A DNA stretch of 45,740 nt from Trueperaceae bacterium (GCA_020354625.1 CP070651.1:3939847-3985586), one strand, 5' to 3'; positions 34,587 through 44,442 are shown, numbered from the stretch's first letter. Numbers and translations are program-made. Notes: generated by a model not told the origin, from the letters alone.

Positions 34587-35942
34587 CTATCCGTGCACCC
34601 GTTGAGGTAGAGGTTTTATGAGACCTTCCCTCACGAGCAACCGCGACGCCTCTCGAGCCGTGGAAATGATCTCGGAAGCCGTTCGGTAAACCTCCTCGCG
34701 ACTCCGGCACAAACCGGCAACCCCTTGGGCTTGGGCTTTCATGGCCGTCGCCACGGCCGTTCTCGGATGGAGCTCCCACTCATCCATCCGTGGGAGGATA
34801 TCGCCATCGTGAATCCCTCGCTCTTCGGCGAAACGAGCGATCTCTGCAGCGGCAGCAAATGCCATCTCATCGGTTACGATACGTGCCCGCACATCCAGCA
34901 CGCCTCGAAAGATCCCAGGGAAAGCCAGCGAATTGTTCAATTGGTTGGGGAAATCACCCCGACCGGTCGCCACGACCCTGGCGCCAGCCCCTGCAGCTTG
35001 CCAAGGCCAGATCTCAGGTACGGGATTGGCACAGGCAAAAACCACCGCATCCCTCGCCATATTAGCTACCCATCCCGCCTCGATCACACCAGGGCCAGAG
35101 CTCGCAAAGGAGATGCAGACGTCCGAACCCTCAAGCGCTTCAGGGATGCCACCTGCCAGCTGACGTTCATTGGTCTCGAGACAGATGCTCCACTTGTCGG
35201 GGTATTCTTCCTGGCTCTTTTCAAGGTCGGCCCGTCCCCGATGCAAGATGCCACCCCGATCACAAACGGTCGTTCTGCTCAAGTCGATCCCTTTGACTTT
35301 GAGAAATCGGTAGGTGGCCACACCTGCCGCGCCGGCACCGATTAGAGCCAACTTGATCTTATCGAGTTCCTTACCGACCACCTTGAGGGCATTTTCGAGC
35401 GCTGCAAGCACCACGGTGGCCGTCCCTTGCTGATCGTCGTGCCATAGCGGAATGCGTAGCTGTTTCCGCAATCCATCCAGAAGCGAAAAACATTTCGGCT
35501 GGGCGATATCTTCTAGGTTGATGCCACCAAATGAGGGCTGCAAACGCTTGATCGTATCGATCAATTCTGTCAGATCTTGGGTGTCTAGACAGATCGGAAC
35601 GGCATCTACCCCGCCTAAAATTTTGAAGAGAAGGGCCTTGCCCTCCATCACGGGCAGGCTCGCTTCCGGTCCGATGTCACCGAGCCCGAGAACTCGACTG
35701 CCATCGGTGACGATCGCGATGCTGTTCGCTCGATTGGTGTAGCTGTAGACGAGGTCGGTCTCTTCGGCAATGGCCTTGCACGGGGCAGCCACACCCGGCG
35801 TGTACCAGACCGAAAAGTCCTCGTGCGTTTCGATCGGGCACTTGGGCATCATCTGGATCTTGCCCCGGTACAGAGGATGAAACCGTAGGGCGTCTTCAGC
35901 TGGCCATTTTACCTCGCTGTGCTGCTTATCTCGAGCCGGCAT
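34587..35942 (-). CDS. Malic enzyme (NAD(P)-dependent)
   Basis: Oxidatively decarboxylates malate to pyruvate, linking the TCA cycle to pyruvate and NADPH or NADH supply. The 451 residues are the short prokaryotic form: VWYTPGVAAPCKAIAE with the catalytic Tyr, TDGSRVLGLGDIGPEA, ALLFKILGGVDAVPIC with the Lys, WHDDQQGTA, the Rossmann LIGAGAAGVATYRFL, and FPNQLNNSLAFPG. ATG 35942 has GGGAGGAGC upstream. Cofactor preference cannot be read off. Confidence 0.93.
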   Translation of the reverse strand: MPARDKQHSEVKWPAEDALRFHPLYRGKIQMMPKCPIETHEDFSVWYTPGVAAPCKAIAEETDLVYSYTNRANSIAIVTDGSRVLGLGDIGPEASLPVMEGKALLFKILGGVDAVPICLDTQDLTELIDTIKRLQPSFGGINLEDIAQPKCFSLLDGLRKQLRIPLWHDDQQGTATVVLAALENALKVVGKELDKIKLALIGAGAAGVATYRFLKVKGIDLSRTTVCDRGGILHRGRADLEKSQEEYPDKWSICLETNERQLAGGIPEALEGSDVCISFASSGPGVIEAGWVANMARDAVVFACANPVPEIWPWQAAGAGARVVATGRGDFPNQLNNSLAFPGIFRGVLDVRARIVTDEMAFAAAAEIARFAEERGIHDGDILPRMDEWELHPRTAVATAMKAQAQGVAGLCRSREEVYRTASEIISTAREASRLLVREGLIKPLPQRVHG

Positions 35943-36361
35943 CGGCTCCTCCCTCCCGATCCACCACAAACTCCCATCTCCAAGGCCACCACCCAATCAC
36001 CTTCTAGAAAGCGGGGGTCGGATTACGACCGCGACAACTATTCGATTTCAGCCTACCGCTCCTGCCTGGGGCATGCTAGAGCCAAACGTCCCAACCGACC
36101 GGCCAGAACCGGAAATCACCCGTCATCGTCAGGAAACCTCAAATGCCGAAAAGATCGTAAGGTCCGTTAAATTCCCACACCATCTGTCGGAACTTTCCCG
36201 ATTTGCGTTCGGGGCTTCACTCCTAAGCTAGACGGAAGATGTTGCGTCACCCAGGTGGACGCGAAGTTCCGCAGGCGCAGCTGTGATGCCCGTGGAGGGT
36301 AGTGGTTTGTACACACTACGTCATACCAGAGCTCGTACCGAAACACAGAGAAGGTGCTGCT
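35943..36361. other. Intergenic region upstream of the sigma factor gene
   Basis: About 420 nt between the divergent malic enzyme and sigma factor genes. No supported gene. A 15-codon frame at 36239-36286 follows TAAGCT but is not convincing. The sigma factor's own promoter could not be identified with confidence. Confidence 0.4.
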
Positions 36362-37426
36362 ATGCACAGGACCACCTCACTCAACGAAACACGTCTCGGG
36401 TCACATCGGAAGAGTGCTTTTTCTATGCTCGATCAAGAAAGTGAACCGGTTTCGACAAAAGGTTTGAAAACAGCTACAAACGGAGCCGAATCGGGCGTTA
36501 AAGACCCGATCACACAGTACCTGCACGAGATCGCCAAGATCAGACTGCTCAACCAGCAAGAAGAGATCGATCTCGCCCGTCGCATCGACGCTGGAATGAA
36601 GGCCGCTCGGCAACTCGATGGAGAGGGGCCGGCTCTGACAGCCCGTTCCGCTCGAGAGTTGAAGCGTCTTGTGCAAGACGGCCTATCAGCCAAAGAACAA
36701 CTGACCAACGCCAACCTACGCCTGGTCGTCTCGGTGGCTAAGAAGTACCGCCGCGTATCTCACGAGTTTAGCTTCCTCGATCTCATTCAGGAAGGCAACC
36801 AAGGGTTGATGCGGGCAGTTGAAAAGTTCGACTATCGAAGGGGATATAAGTTCAGTACCTACGCCACGTGGTGGATCCGACAGGCGATCGGGAGGGCCAT
36901 CGCCAGCAAAGCACGGACCATTCGGCTACCCATCCATCTGAGTGAAACACTCGGCAAGCTCAGCCACACCAGAGATCAACTTCAGCAAGTGTTGCGAAGG
37001 AAACCGACACCTGCTGAGATCGCCGATGAGATGGGAGTCGGTTGGAACGAAACACGGGTCGAAAGAACCCTTGGGGTTGCGCGCTCACCGATCTCCTTGG
37101 AAACGCCCAGCGGAGATGATGAGGGGTATGTACTCGGCGACTTCATCGCCGATGAAAGCGTAGAGCCGCCTGAAGAGAGAGCCGACCGGAATTTCCTCGG
37201 CAACTCGGTCGAACAAGCACTTGGGCTTCTCACCGAACGAGAAGCACAGGTGCTACGCATGCGCCACGGCTTTCTCGATGGCTATGAACACACCCTCGAA
37301 GAGATCGGCTCTCAGTTCGGCGTGACCAGAGAGCGCATCCGCCAGATCGAGAGCCGGGCATTACGCAAGTTGAAACTCTATGAAAATCGGACCCATAAAC
37401 TCCGTAGCTTTCTCGAAGAGAGTTGA
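36362..37426 (+). CDS. rpoD: RNA polymerase primary sigma factor (SigA/RpoD)
   Basis: A 354-residue group 1 sigma70. Region 1.2 ([28 protein letters not shown]), region 2 ([47 protein letters not shown]), region 3 ([14 protein letters not shown]) and region 4.2 ([21 protein letters not shown]) are all present, ending [19 protein letters not shown]. That ending and the short region 1 resemble Thermus and Deinococcus SigA. The spacer between regions 1.2 and 2 is short. ATG 36362 follows GAGAAGG; the open frame extends to 36302. A group 2 paralogue is not excluded. Confidence 0.93.
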   Translation: MHRTTSLNETRLGSHRKSAFSMLDQESEPVSTKGLKTATNGAESGVKDPITQYLHEIAKIRLLNQQEEIDLARRIDAGMKAARQLDGEGPALTARSARELKRLVQDGLSAKEQLTNANLRLVVSVAKKYRRVSHEFSFLDLIQEGNQGLMRAVEKFDYRRGYKFSTYATWWIRQAIGRAIASKARTIRLPIHLSETLGKLSHTRDQLQQVLRRKPTPAEIADEMGVGWNETRVERTLGVARSPISLETPSGDDEGYVLGDFIADESVEPPEERADRNFLGNSVEQALGLLTEREAQVLRMRHGFLDGYEHTLEEIGSQFGVTRERIRQIESRALRKLKLYENRTHKLRSFLEES

Positions 37427-37457
37427 TCCCCCTCACCTTCGAATTGAGATCGCTCGT

Positions 37458-37481
37458 TTCCTTCGACTTTCAGCGAAGGAA
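37458..37481. terminator. Hairpin between convergent rpoD and DUF4384 genes
   Basis: TTCCTTCG (37458-37465) and CGAAGGAA (37474-37481) form an 8-bp stem with an 8-nt loop. The minus-strand stop codon (37470-37472) lies in the loop. No T-run, so a weak or atypical bidirectional terminator. Confidence 0.45.
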
Positions 37482-38015
37482 GAAGTGGGTCTCCACCACA
37501 TCGCGACTATCCCTCGGGAAGGGTTCGATCTCGGTAATGATGGTTTGCGTCCAGAGATCATCACCCCGCTTCCCGAGATAGGTGATGCTGCCGGTGTTCG
37601 TCTCCGTCGACGTGAAGGAGGCGCGAACCCGGTGGAGTCCTCTCGGTGGCTCGAGCGAGAAGACGAATCTGTCTCCTCGTCTAGGAATGGTTGTGGTAGA
37701 CCCGGCCTCGATAAAGATATTGCGCATCAAAACGTAGACAGCTCCATCGGGATCGATAGCGGTCAAGGTAAGGAACCCGTCCTGACGGGCCCTGACGCGA
37801 AAGCTGATCCGCTCCCCCACAAAGTAGGTGGCGCCAGACCCACGATCTGGTTCAAAAACCGTGATGATATCGCCCAGTTCGATTCCGATACGCAACCGAC
37901 CCCGCACAAACACATCACCAGGCCGAACATAGATGGTACAGGCCGTCAAGAGGACCATGACAAGAGCGGTAAGAGCGATCAGACCGTAGCGTGGCTCTTT
38001 GCAAACTCGATTCAC
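37470..38015 (-). CDS. DUF4384-domain lipoprotein
   Basis: A 181-residue secreted lipoprotein. The N-terminus is a lipoprotein signal peptide with a lipobox LLTAC, so it is anchored to a membrane. The mature part has FRVRARQDGFLTLTAIDPDGAVYVLMRN, the core of the DUF4384 beta domain, found in outer-surface and peptidase-linked proteins. Its role is unknown. GTG 38015 is 7 nt after GGAGGG. It is divergent from the baeRF gene. Confidence 0.8.
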   Translation of the reverse strand: MNRVCKEPRYGLIALTALVMVLLTACTIYVRPGDVFVRGRLRIGIELGDIITVFEPDRGSGATYFVGERISFRVRARQDGFLTLTAIDPDGAVYVLMRNIFIEAGSTTTIPRRGDRFVFSLEPPRGLHRVRASFTSTETNTGSITYLGKRGDDLWTQTIITEIEPFPRDSRDVVETHFFLR

Positions 38016-38506
38016 CTTGGTTCCCTCCTACCTCTCATGTTAGCCGACATCGCCTACGATTGGACTCATCAAGCCTTCATTCCCGCTTCACACACCGGCT
38101 TTCAACCGACCTAGCCAATCGCGGGTCAGGCCCGATTTGGGTAGGCTCATCGGGTGAGATTGAGATATCCGATCGTCGTTTCGTCCCTAATCCGTGCTGC
38201 CACCAGAACGGCGCATAGAATGGATAGCTGTGAAATGCGGATCGCTGCAATACCTTCTGCTCTCCTCACAAACCTCGAAAACATCGCAACAGCTCCATTC
38301 GCCTGCCAACAAGCAGCAAACCACACCACACAGCGCAACTGGGTCCGTCGAACTCCTACACCCCTTGTCAGAGACTTGCCGATACGACCTGCCACTCGAC
38401 CTGCATAGGCTGGTAATGGGCGGCGTGGAGTTGGTATTCCTAGACACTCAAAGGGTGCCTAGACAGAAATGCTGATAACCAGAATTCCGAATAGGAGGTG
38501 AGGCAG
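38016..38506. other. Intergenic region without a recognised gene
   Basis: About 490 nt between divergent genes. Overlapping frames exist on both strands (80-90 codons) but show no protein-like composition or start signals. A bulged hairpin (around 38115-38136) is the only structure seen. Confidence 0.35.
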
Positions 38507-39664
38507 GTGCTGACAACAGAAGCGATCCGCACCGTGCAGGAGGTAATCGCACCACAGCGTGACCCCGTACTCTCTCTCTACCTCGACGTAAACCCCGCAC
38601 ACGCTGAAAATGCTCGCGGAGCGCCGCTGATTCGGGCCAAGGAAGCCATCAAAGCGCTGGGCGTCCCCAAACCGTTCACGGAGGCCTTTTTGAAAGGGCT
38701 CACTCACCATCACGGTATCCCTCAAGCACGTACCTTGGTCAGCTTCGCCAGCGAGGATCTCAACGCATTTTTCGTAAACTACCCACTACAGTTAGAGCTC
38801 CCGCTGCTTACCAGCGGAGGCGTCATTGCCCGCTGGGGTCCGCCCTATGTCTTGCCACTATTACAAGTCCTCGACGCCCAGGAGCGCCACGGTGTGGTCT
38901 ATGTAGATCGGGCACGCTGGCGTTATTTCGAGGTGTTTTTCGGCGACATCGAAGAGAAGCAAGATGCCTTTCGACCGCTCGATCCCAGCACCTGGCGCCG
39001 CCTGAGCGACAGCAAACCGGCGGCTCACGGAATACCTGCCCGAGGCGGTTCGGGTAAAGACCGCTTTGAGCAACGCAAAGAGGCTTGGACTCGGCGCTTT
39101 TACCGCGACGCCGCCAAACTCCTCGAGCAAGCCGTAAAAGCCCATGGGATCGACCACCTGTTCATGATGGGACTCAAACCACAGGTACAGACCTTCATCG
39201 GCAGCCTGAGTGAAGAGCTCAAAGGTGCAGTGGTGGCAACCCTCCCCCCACCTGCCAACCCCGCAGCTCCGGCCAGGGAGATCCTCGACTTACTCAAACC
39301 CCACCTGGAACGCCTCCAGTGTCAACAAGACCAGAAGCTACTACAAGACATCTCCGAGCGAGGTGTGAAGGGCCTAAGTGAGACCCTCGAAGCGCTTCAG
39401 GCAGATCGGCTTCAGATCGTTGCTGCCCCATGGAAACTCGATCTCACTGTCTACCGTTGTAGCGAATCGGGTTACTTGAGCGCCACCCCCTCATCCGCTT
39501 CACAGCTCTGTCCCGATCAACACCATAGACCCGTACCGTTACAGGAGATCCTACCCGAACTCGTCGCCTCTCACGGAGCAAAACTCACCTTCCTGAACTC
39601 TGAGAGTGCGGTTGAGTCGATCTCTTCATCAGGAGGATTGGCTGGGCTGGCGCGCTGGTATTGA
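38507..39664 (+). CDS. baeRF-family protein (bacterial eRF1-like release factor homologue)
   Basis: A 385-residue homologue of archaeo-eukaryotic release factor eRF1. The N-terminal domain begins PVLSLYLDVNPAHAENARGA; the middle domain has GVVYVDRARWRYFEVFFGD; then comes a loop GGSGKDRFEQRKEAW, in the place of the eRF1 GGQ loop; and the C-terminal domain has HGIDHLFMMGLKPQVQTFIGSL with ISERGVKGLSETLEAL. Related proteins are predicted to rescue stalled ribosomes by peptidyl-tRNA hydrolysis. GTG 38507 has AGGAGG (38492-38497) upstream; the frame opens at 38498. Confidence 0.8.
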   Translation: MLTTEAIRTVQEVIAPQRDPVLSLYLDVNPAHAENARGAPLIRAKEAIKALGVPKPFTEAFLKGLTHHHGIPQARTLVSFASEDLNAFFVNYPLQLELPLLTSGGVIARWGPPYVLPLLQVLDAQERHGVVYVDRARWRYFEVFFGDIEEKQDAFRPLDPSTWRRLSDSKPAAHGIPARGGSGKDRFEQRKEAWTRRFYRDAAKLLEQAVKAHGIDHLFMMGLKPQVQTFIGSLSEELKGAVVATLPPPANPAAPAREILDLLKPHLERLQCQQDQKLLQDISERGVKGLSETLEALQADRLQIVAAPWKLDLTVYRCSESGYLSATPSSASQLCPDQHHRPVPLQEILPELVASHGAKLTFLNSESAVESISSSGGLAGLARWY

Positions 39665-39944
39665 GCCGTCCACAATCGACCTAGGCCACGAAGAGCACAC
39701 CGTGACGGAGCCACGATCACGACATCGGCAAGGATCTTGCAACAAACAGGGCCCAAAGCAGGTTCTTACCCGATAAAGCAGGTATCATCTGGTCATAGAA
39801 AAAGCCAGTGGGTGAAAACCTGTCCTGTAGACCGTTTCTTGGATGATACCTGCTTACATAATTCTGGCAACCGCTTTAAGAAAAAGCATTCGGTTAGGGC
39901 AATAAGTGCACTGAAAGCCGGTTTAGAGGCGTGAACCACTTTGC
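39665..39944. other. AT-rich structured spacer between convergent baeRF and fadB genes
   Basis: No gene. AAGCAGGTATCATC (39776-39789) and GATGATACCTGCTT (39842-39855) form a perfect 14-bp inverted repeat 52 nt apart, and a second hairpin (GCTTT/AAAGC inside AACC/GGTT) lies at about 39869-39896. The base composition is more AT-rich than neighbouring genes. It could be a small RNA, a miniature element or a terminator complex. Confidence 0.5.
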
Positions 39945-42059
39945 TCAAGTAGGGTAGAAACTCTTCCCCTCCTCGGCCATTTCAGTGAGGAGCGCCGTGG
40001 GTTTGAAACGCTCGCCACGCTCCTGGGCGAGGCGTTCCATGGCACCGACAACCACCCGCGCACCGAGTTGATCGATATGCCAAAACGGGCCGCCGAGGAA
40101 GGGAGGGAACCCGAGTCCGAATACGGCTCCGACATCTCCATCTCGCGGAGATGTGATGACTCCTTCCTGGAAACAGCGCACTGCCTCGTTGATCATGATC
40201 ATACTTAGACGTTCCTGTATCTCTTCTGTAGCAACGCCCTTACGATCCTTGCCACCAAAAAAGCGGTAGATGCTGGTATCGATCTCTTTGAGCTTTCGAC
40301 CGTCTCTATACCTGTAAAATCCTCGTCCGCTCTTCCGCCCCTTATATCCCGCCTCAACGAGCCTCTTACTCGTATCGTCATCTACAACCCGCCCTGTGAA
40401 GGCTTCTTTGAAAAAGCTGGTGATCTCAGCTCCCACATCGAGACCTACTTCATCAGCGAGCGTAATCGGCCCGACGGGAAATCCGAAATCGACCATGGCC
40501 TGATCGATCACCTTGGCATCGGCTCCCTCTTTGAGCAGCTGGAACACTTCAAAAGACATAAAAGACAACACACGGGTCGTATAGAATCCGGGAGAATCGT
40601 TAACGATGATCACGGTCTTACCCTGCTTTAGACCCACTTCAACAGCGGTTGCCAAAGCCCTGTCTTCAGTCTTTTCGGCCTTCACGATCTCGAGCAGAGG
40701 CATCTTTGAAACGGGGGAAAAATAGTGCATACCGAGAACTCTGCCGGGATGCACGGCGTCCCTTGCGATCGCTTCGATCGGTAGGGCAGAGGTGTTGGAA
40801 GCGAACACCAGCTCGGATGAGGCCACCGCCTCGACATCTCGAAGGACCTGTCGTTTGAGCTCTAGGTTTTCGGGGACCACCTCGATAATGAGTCCGGCAC
40901 CCCTCAAAGAAGTATCGGTCTCGACGAGCGAGACGCGTTCTGCAATCTGGTCACGCTCGAAACGAGTCATCCCCTTCCCAACACGTCGTGTCAGCTCACG
41001 ATAGAGATTTCCCTTGCCCTGAGCCGCAAGATCGAGTGAACGATCTTTGAGAAGGACATCGAAACCCCTCTGAGCGCTGACGTGAGCAATACCGCTGCCC
41101 ATGAACCCTGCCCCGAGAACGCCCATCACGTCAATCCGGTGCGCCAAGCCCTTGTAGGGGCTCTTTTCAGCTGCGTTCTTGGCAAAAAACAGATGGATCA
41201 GAGCCTTCGATTCGAGCGTGAAGACCAACTCTGCGAAATGGGTCGCTTCGGCGATCAAGCCGGCCTCGACTCCCTTTTCCATCCCGGTCCGTACCGCTTC
41301 GATGATCTTTCCAGGAGCGGGGTAGTGTCCTCGCGTCTCCTGCTGAACGGTTTCCACCGCCTTGGAATAGACGAGGTTTGCAAGAGGTGTTCTCTCGAGC
41401 AGCAATTCCGAGAGCGTCAGCCTCGCTCTCTTTACCCTCTTTAGGCGGCCCTCGGCCAGCTCCAAAACAGCACGTTTGGCAGCTGTGAGCAGCCCTTGAT
41501 GATGAATGAGGGCATCGACCAACCCCATCTTTCGAGCAGGATAGGGGAAGACGTTCTTGCCACTCAAGATGAGCTCGAGACCTCTCTGCAAACCGATCAA
41601 GCGGGGTAAGCGCTGAGTACCACCAAAACCGGGCAAGAGTCCTAGCTTCACTTCTGGCAGGGCGAACTTGGTACTCCTGTCCAGGCTGGCAAGGCGATAA
41701 TGGCAAGCGAGCGCGAGCTCGAGACCACCCCCCATACAAGCGCCATGAATGGCTGCAACGACCGGTTTTTTCAAAGACTCCAGCCGGTTCAAAAGCGCTT
41801 GTCCCCTGCGGATGGTTGCGTGCACCTCTTGCTTGGAACGAAACTCTTCGAACAGCCTGATGTCGGCACCGGCCAGAAAGTTTTTCGCTTTGCGACTGAT
41901 CAGGACAGCACCTTTCAACTCCGACTCGCTCTCGATCCTGTTGAGAGTGGTAGCGAGGTCATCGATCATGGTCCTGGTAACCGTATTCACCCTGGAATCC
42001 GCCGTATCCAGCCAGACGACCGCCACGCCATCTTGTATCTCGAGTACGAGATCGCTCAC
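39945..42059 (-). CDS. fadB: Fatty-acid oxidation multifunctional enzyme (enoyl-CoA hydratase / 3-hydroxyacyl-CoA dehydrogenase)
   Basis: Carries steps 2 and 3 of beta-oxidation in one 704-residue chain. The N-terminal crotonase domain has HGACMGGGLELALACHYR and LPEVKLGLLPGFGGTQRLP, with both catalytic Glu. The dehydrogenase part has the NAD-binding GVLGAGFMGSGIAH, HYFSPVSKMPLLEIV with the catalytic His, and NDSPGFYTTRVL. GTG 42059 overlaps the fadI stop (GTGA) and has GAGAGG upstream. It forms an operon with the thiolase. It might be called fadJ instead; the two are not separable here. Confidence 0.93.
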   Translation of the reverse strand: MSDLVLEIQDGVAVVWLDTADSRVNTVTRTMIDDLATTLNRIESESELKGAVLISRKAKNFLAGADIRLFEEFRSKQEVHATIRRGQALLNRLESLKKPVVAAIHGACMGGGLELALACHYRLASLDRSTKFALPEVKLGLLPGFGGTQRLPRLIGLQRGLELILSGKNVFPYPARKMGLVDALIHHQGLLTAAKRAVLELAEGRLKRVKRARLTLSELLLERTPLANLVYSKAVETVQQETRGHYPAPGKIIEAVRTGMEKGVEAGLIAEATHFAELVFTLESKALIHLFFAKNAAEKSPYKGLAHRIDVMGVLGAGFMGSGIAHVSAQRGFDVLLKDRSLDLAAQGKGNLYRELTRRVGKGMTRFERDQIAERVSLVETDTSLRGAGLIIEVVPENLELKRQVLRDVEAVASSELVFASNTSALPIEAIARDAVHPGRVLGMHYFSPVSKMPLLEIVKAEKTEDRALATAVEVGLKQGKTVIIVNDSPGFYTTRVLSFMSFEVFQLLKEGADAKVIDQAMVDFGFPVGPITLADEVGLDVGAEITSFFKEAFTGRVVDDDTSKRLVEAGYKGRKSGRGFYRYRDGRKLKEIDTSIYRFFGGKDRKGVATEEIQERLSMIMINEAVRCFQEGVITSPRDGDVGAVFGLGFPPFLGGPFWHIDQLGARVVVGAMERLAQERGERFKPTALLTEMAEEGKSFYPT

Positions 42060-43351
42060 GCGCCGTACCTCTCTACAATCGTTGCGTAGCCTAAGCCGCC
42101 GGCCGCGCACGACGTTACCAAAGCGAAGTGGCCGTCTTCAGCCCACAAGCGGTTTGTAGCGGTAGTCATCAATCGGGCGCCCGTTGCCCCAAAGGGGTGG
42201 CCCAGTGAGATCGACCCCCCCCAACGATTGACCCTATCGAGTTCGATGTCGGCCACCTTGCTGGTCCTGGCCAGTTTCTCACGCGCGAAGGTCTCGGACT
42301 CGAGAGCGGCCAACACCGCCAACACCTGGCCCGCAAAAGCCTCGTGGACTTCGATCACCTCGAGATCAGTGAAGGAGAGGCCCAATCGGTCCAGAACCGT
42401 GGGGACTGCGTAGGCCGGACCCAACAACAATTCCTCATTGGGATCTTGCGCCACAAAAACCTGCTCGCGCAAAATCGCTTTAGGTTGGTAGCCGAGCTCG
42501 AGCGCTCTGTCCTCACTCATGAGCAAGGTGGCAGCAGCACCGTCGGTGAGGGGACTCGAGTTACCGGCCGTCACCGTCCCAAAGGGCTTCACAAATGCCG
42601 GTGCAAGCTTACTCAGTCTCTCCATGCTCGTGTCGGTACGAATCGTGTTGTCGTCTCTGAGTGCTTTGAAGGAGGGGGGAACCGCGATGGGGCAGATTTC
42701 GGGCACGAGTTTCCCGTCTTGTGTCGCCCGGGCCGCCAATTGATGGGAGCGTAGAGCGAAAGCGTCCTGCGCTTCTCGACTTACTCCGAAACCAGCTGCC
42801 AATTTATCGGCGCTCTCCCCCATCGCTTCACCGGTGGAGTACTCAGCGATCTCAGGAGCACGAGGGAGGAGATCACTCGAACGCAACCCCTTCAAGAACC
42901 TGGCGTACTGCAGCGGCGAAGAATACTTTCTCGCCTCGAAAAACTTCTTGCGGACCTCTTTTTTAAAGCCGATCGGCACATCTGAGAGCATCTCTACACC
43001 ACCGGCAATGACTATCTCGGCCTGACCACTCTTGATGAGGTTCATGCCGTCGGCGATCGCGCGGCTGGACGAAATACAGGCCATGGTGAGGGTATACGCC
43101 ACGACCGTGTTGGGAAAACCTGCGGCCAGAGCAGCGTCACGAGCAATATTGCTGGTCGAGGGGTTTTGAATCACACTACCCATAATGACGGCGTCTACTT
43201 GAGTGACATCGAGTGCATTACGAACCGAAATGCCCTTCAACACGCTACGCGCCAAATCGTAGGAGATCAGATCGGCATAGTCGGTACCCGCACGTCTGAA
43301 AGGGGTTCGACAACCGTCGACGAGAACAACTTGTGTATCCGCATCGGGCAT
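42056..43351 (-). CDS. fadI: Acetyl-CoA acyltransferase (3-ketoacyl-CoA thiolase)
   Basis: Last step of beta-oxidation: thiolytic cleavage of 3-ketoacyl-CoA. The 431 residues have the active-site Cys in LTMACISSSRAI, GGVEMLSDVP, NSSPLTDGAAA, the HEAFAGQ His, GGSISLGHPFGATGAR, and the second Cys in SCAAGGLG. Longer than FadA (about 390) and closer to FadI. TACACT 6 nt before ATG 43351 suggests a leaderless operon transcript, with fadB downstream. Confidence 0.92.
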   Translation of the reverse strand: MPDADTQVVLVDGCRTPFRRAGTDYADLISYDLARSVLKGISVRNALDVTQVDAVIMGSVIQNPSTSNIARDAALAAGFPNTVVAYTLTMACISSSRAIADGMNLIKSGQAEIVIAGGVEMLSDVPIGFKKEVRKKFFEARKYSSPLQYARFLKGLRSSDLLPRAPEIAEYSTGEAMGESADKLAAGFGVSREAQDAFALRSHQLAARATQDGKLVPEICPIAVPPSFKALRDDNTIRTDTSMERLSKLAPAFVKPFGTVTAGNSSPLTDGAAATLLMSEDRALELGYQPKAILREQVFVAQDPNEELLLGPAYAVPTVLDRLGLSFTDLEVIEVHEAFAGQVLAVLAALESETFAREKLARTSKVADIELDRVNRWGGSISLGHPFGATGARLMTTATNRLWAEDGHFALVTSCAAGGLGYATIVERYGA

Positions 43352-43357
43352 CTATCC

Positions 43358-43363
43358 AGTGTA
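43358..43363 (-). promoter_or_regulatory. -10 box (TACACT) for fadI-fadB
   Basis: TACACT lies 6 nt before ATG 43351 on the minus strand. No Shine-Dalgarno. Confidence 0.45.
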
Positions 43364-43497
43364 GTATGAAACCGGCAGAAAAACCTCGAGAAACTTCCCT
43401 GAACAGAGCTGTCATACAATCCACTTAGCGAGAAGCCCGGCTACGATTTTGCGAGTGAAGTACAGCTTGCAAGAGCGCTTAGTGAGATGGGTTCTCC

Positions 43498-44436
43498 TCA
43501 GAGATCTAGTCCGGCAAGCAACCTCTCGAGCCGTTTGCCGGAGGGTGGTCTGCCACCGAGGTGCTCGATGACCCAAGCGGAGATACGGGTCGCGAAGTGG
43601 GCTGCCTCTACTCCACCCTTCCCGCGCAGGAAGAGAGCGAGGAACGCTCCGGCAAATGAGTCACCCGCTCCAGTGGCATCGATCAAGTTATTGGTTGCCG
43701 GTGGAATCATCATCACCTCGCCGTTCTCGTACAAAAGGGCCCCCTGGGCATCGAGTTTGAGCATGATGAGCGCGCTCGGATAGATACCAGCCAGCGCCTC
43801 TGCGATGCGTTCGGGCTCGGTCTCACCGGTAAGAATCTTCCCCTCTTCATAGTTGGGCAAGAAGACGTCGATCCCCAGATCTTGGGTGAACCCGAGAAAG
43901 ACGTCCACACCCATCTCCTCGATCATCTGAAAAGAGCCGGGATCGAACGAGAGTGTTGCGCCCGAGCGTTTGGCAATGCGGGCCGCTTCGCGCGCTGCGG
44001 AGCGGGGTGGATCTGCGAAAAACGACCAAGCGGTGAGATGCAGGTGCTGACACGACGCGATCATCTCCCTCGGCAATTCCGATGGAAGGAGGTAGTGATC
44101 AGCACCCTTGCCCGAGACCATCGAGCGCTGACCGGTATGGTCGATCCACACCGCCACCGAACCGGTAAGGTGGGCATCGGTATGAACGAAGTACGCTCCG
44201 AGTTTCTCGGAGCGGAGGTTTTCCTCGGCCAATTCTCCGAATCGATCCCGCCCGATCTTACCGACAAACACCGTCTCAAGGCCACAACGCCTCGCCCACA
44301 CCGCGACGTTGGCAGCGCTTCCGCCGGGAGCGAGCATGACCTCTCCGAAGGTATCACCGCCCGCCAGAAGTTCGGTGTTGGTCCGGATCAACACGTCCCA
44401 AGCGAAATCGCCAAGCACCAGTAGAGGCGTGCCCAT
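43498..44436 (-). CDS. PfkB-family carbohydrate kinase
   Basis: A 312-residue ribokinase-like sugar kinase. The N-terminal PGGSAANVAVWARRCG is PfkB motif 1 and IDATGAGDSFAGAFLA is motif 2, with the catalytic Asp in GAGD. Substrate could be ribose, fructose, ketodeoxygluconate or a nucleoside; not decidable. ATG 44436 gives MGTPLLVLGDFAWDVL; TACGCT sits 6 nt upstream. Confidence 0.9.
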   Translation of the reverse strand: MGTPLLVLGDFAWDVLIRTNTELLAGGDTFGEVMLAPGGSAANVAVWARRCGLETVFVGKIGRDRFGELAEENLRSEKLGAYFVHTDAHLTGSVAVWIDHTGQRSMVSGKGADHYLLPSELPREMIASCQHLHLTAWSFFADPPRSAAREAARIAKRSGATLSFDPGSFQMIEEMGVDVFLGFTQDLGIDVFLPNYEEGKILTGETEPERIAEALAGIYPSALIMLKLDAQGALLYENGEVMMIPPATNNLIDATGAGDSFAGAFLALFLRGKGGVEAAHFATRISAWVIEHLGGRPPSGKRLERLLAGLDL

Positions 44437-44442
44437 GGGGCG

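Noticed and set aside
39776-39855. Insertion sequence ends
   Set aside because: No transposase frame lies between the inverted repeats (only 52 nt), so it cannot be an autonomous IS.
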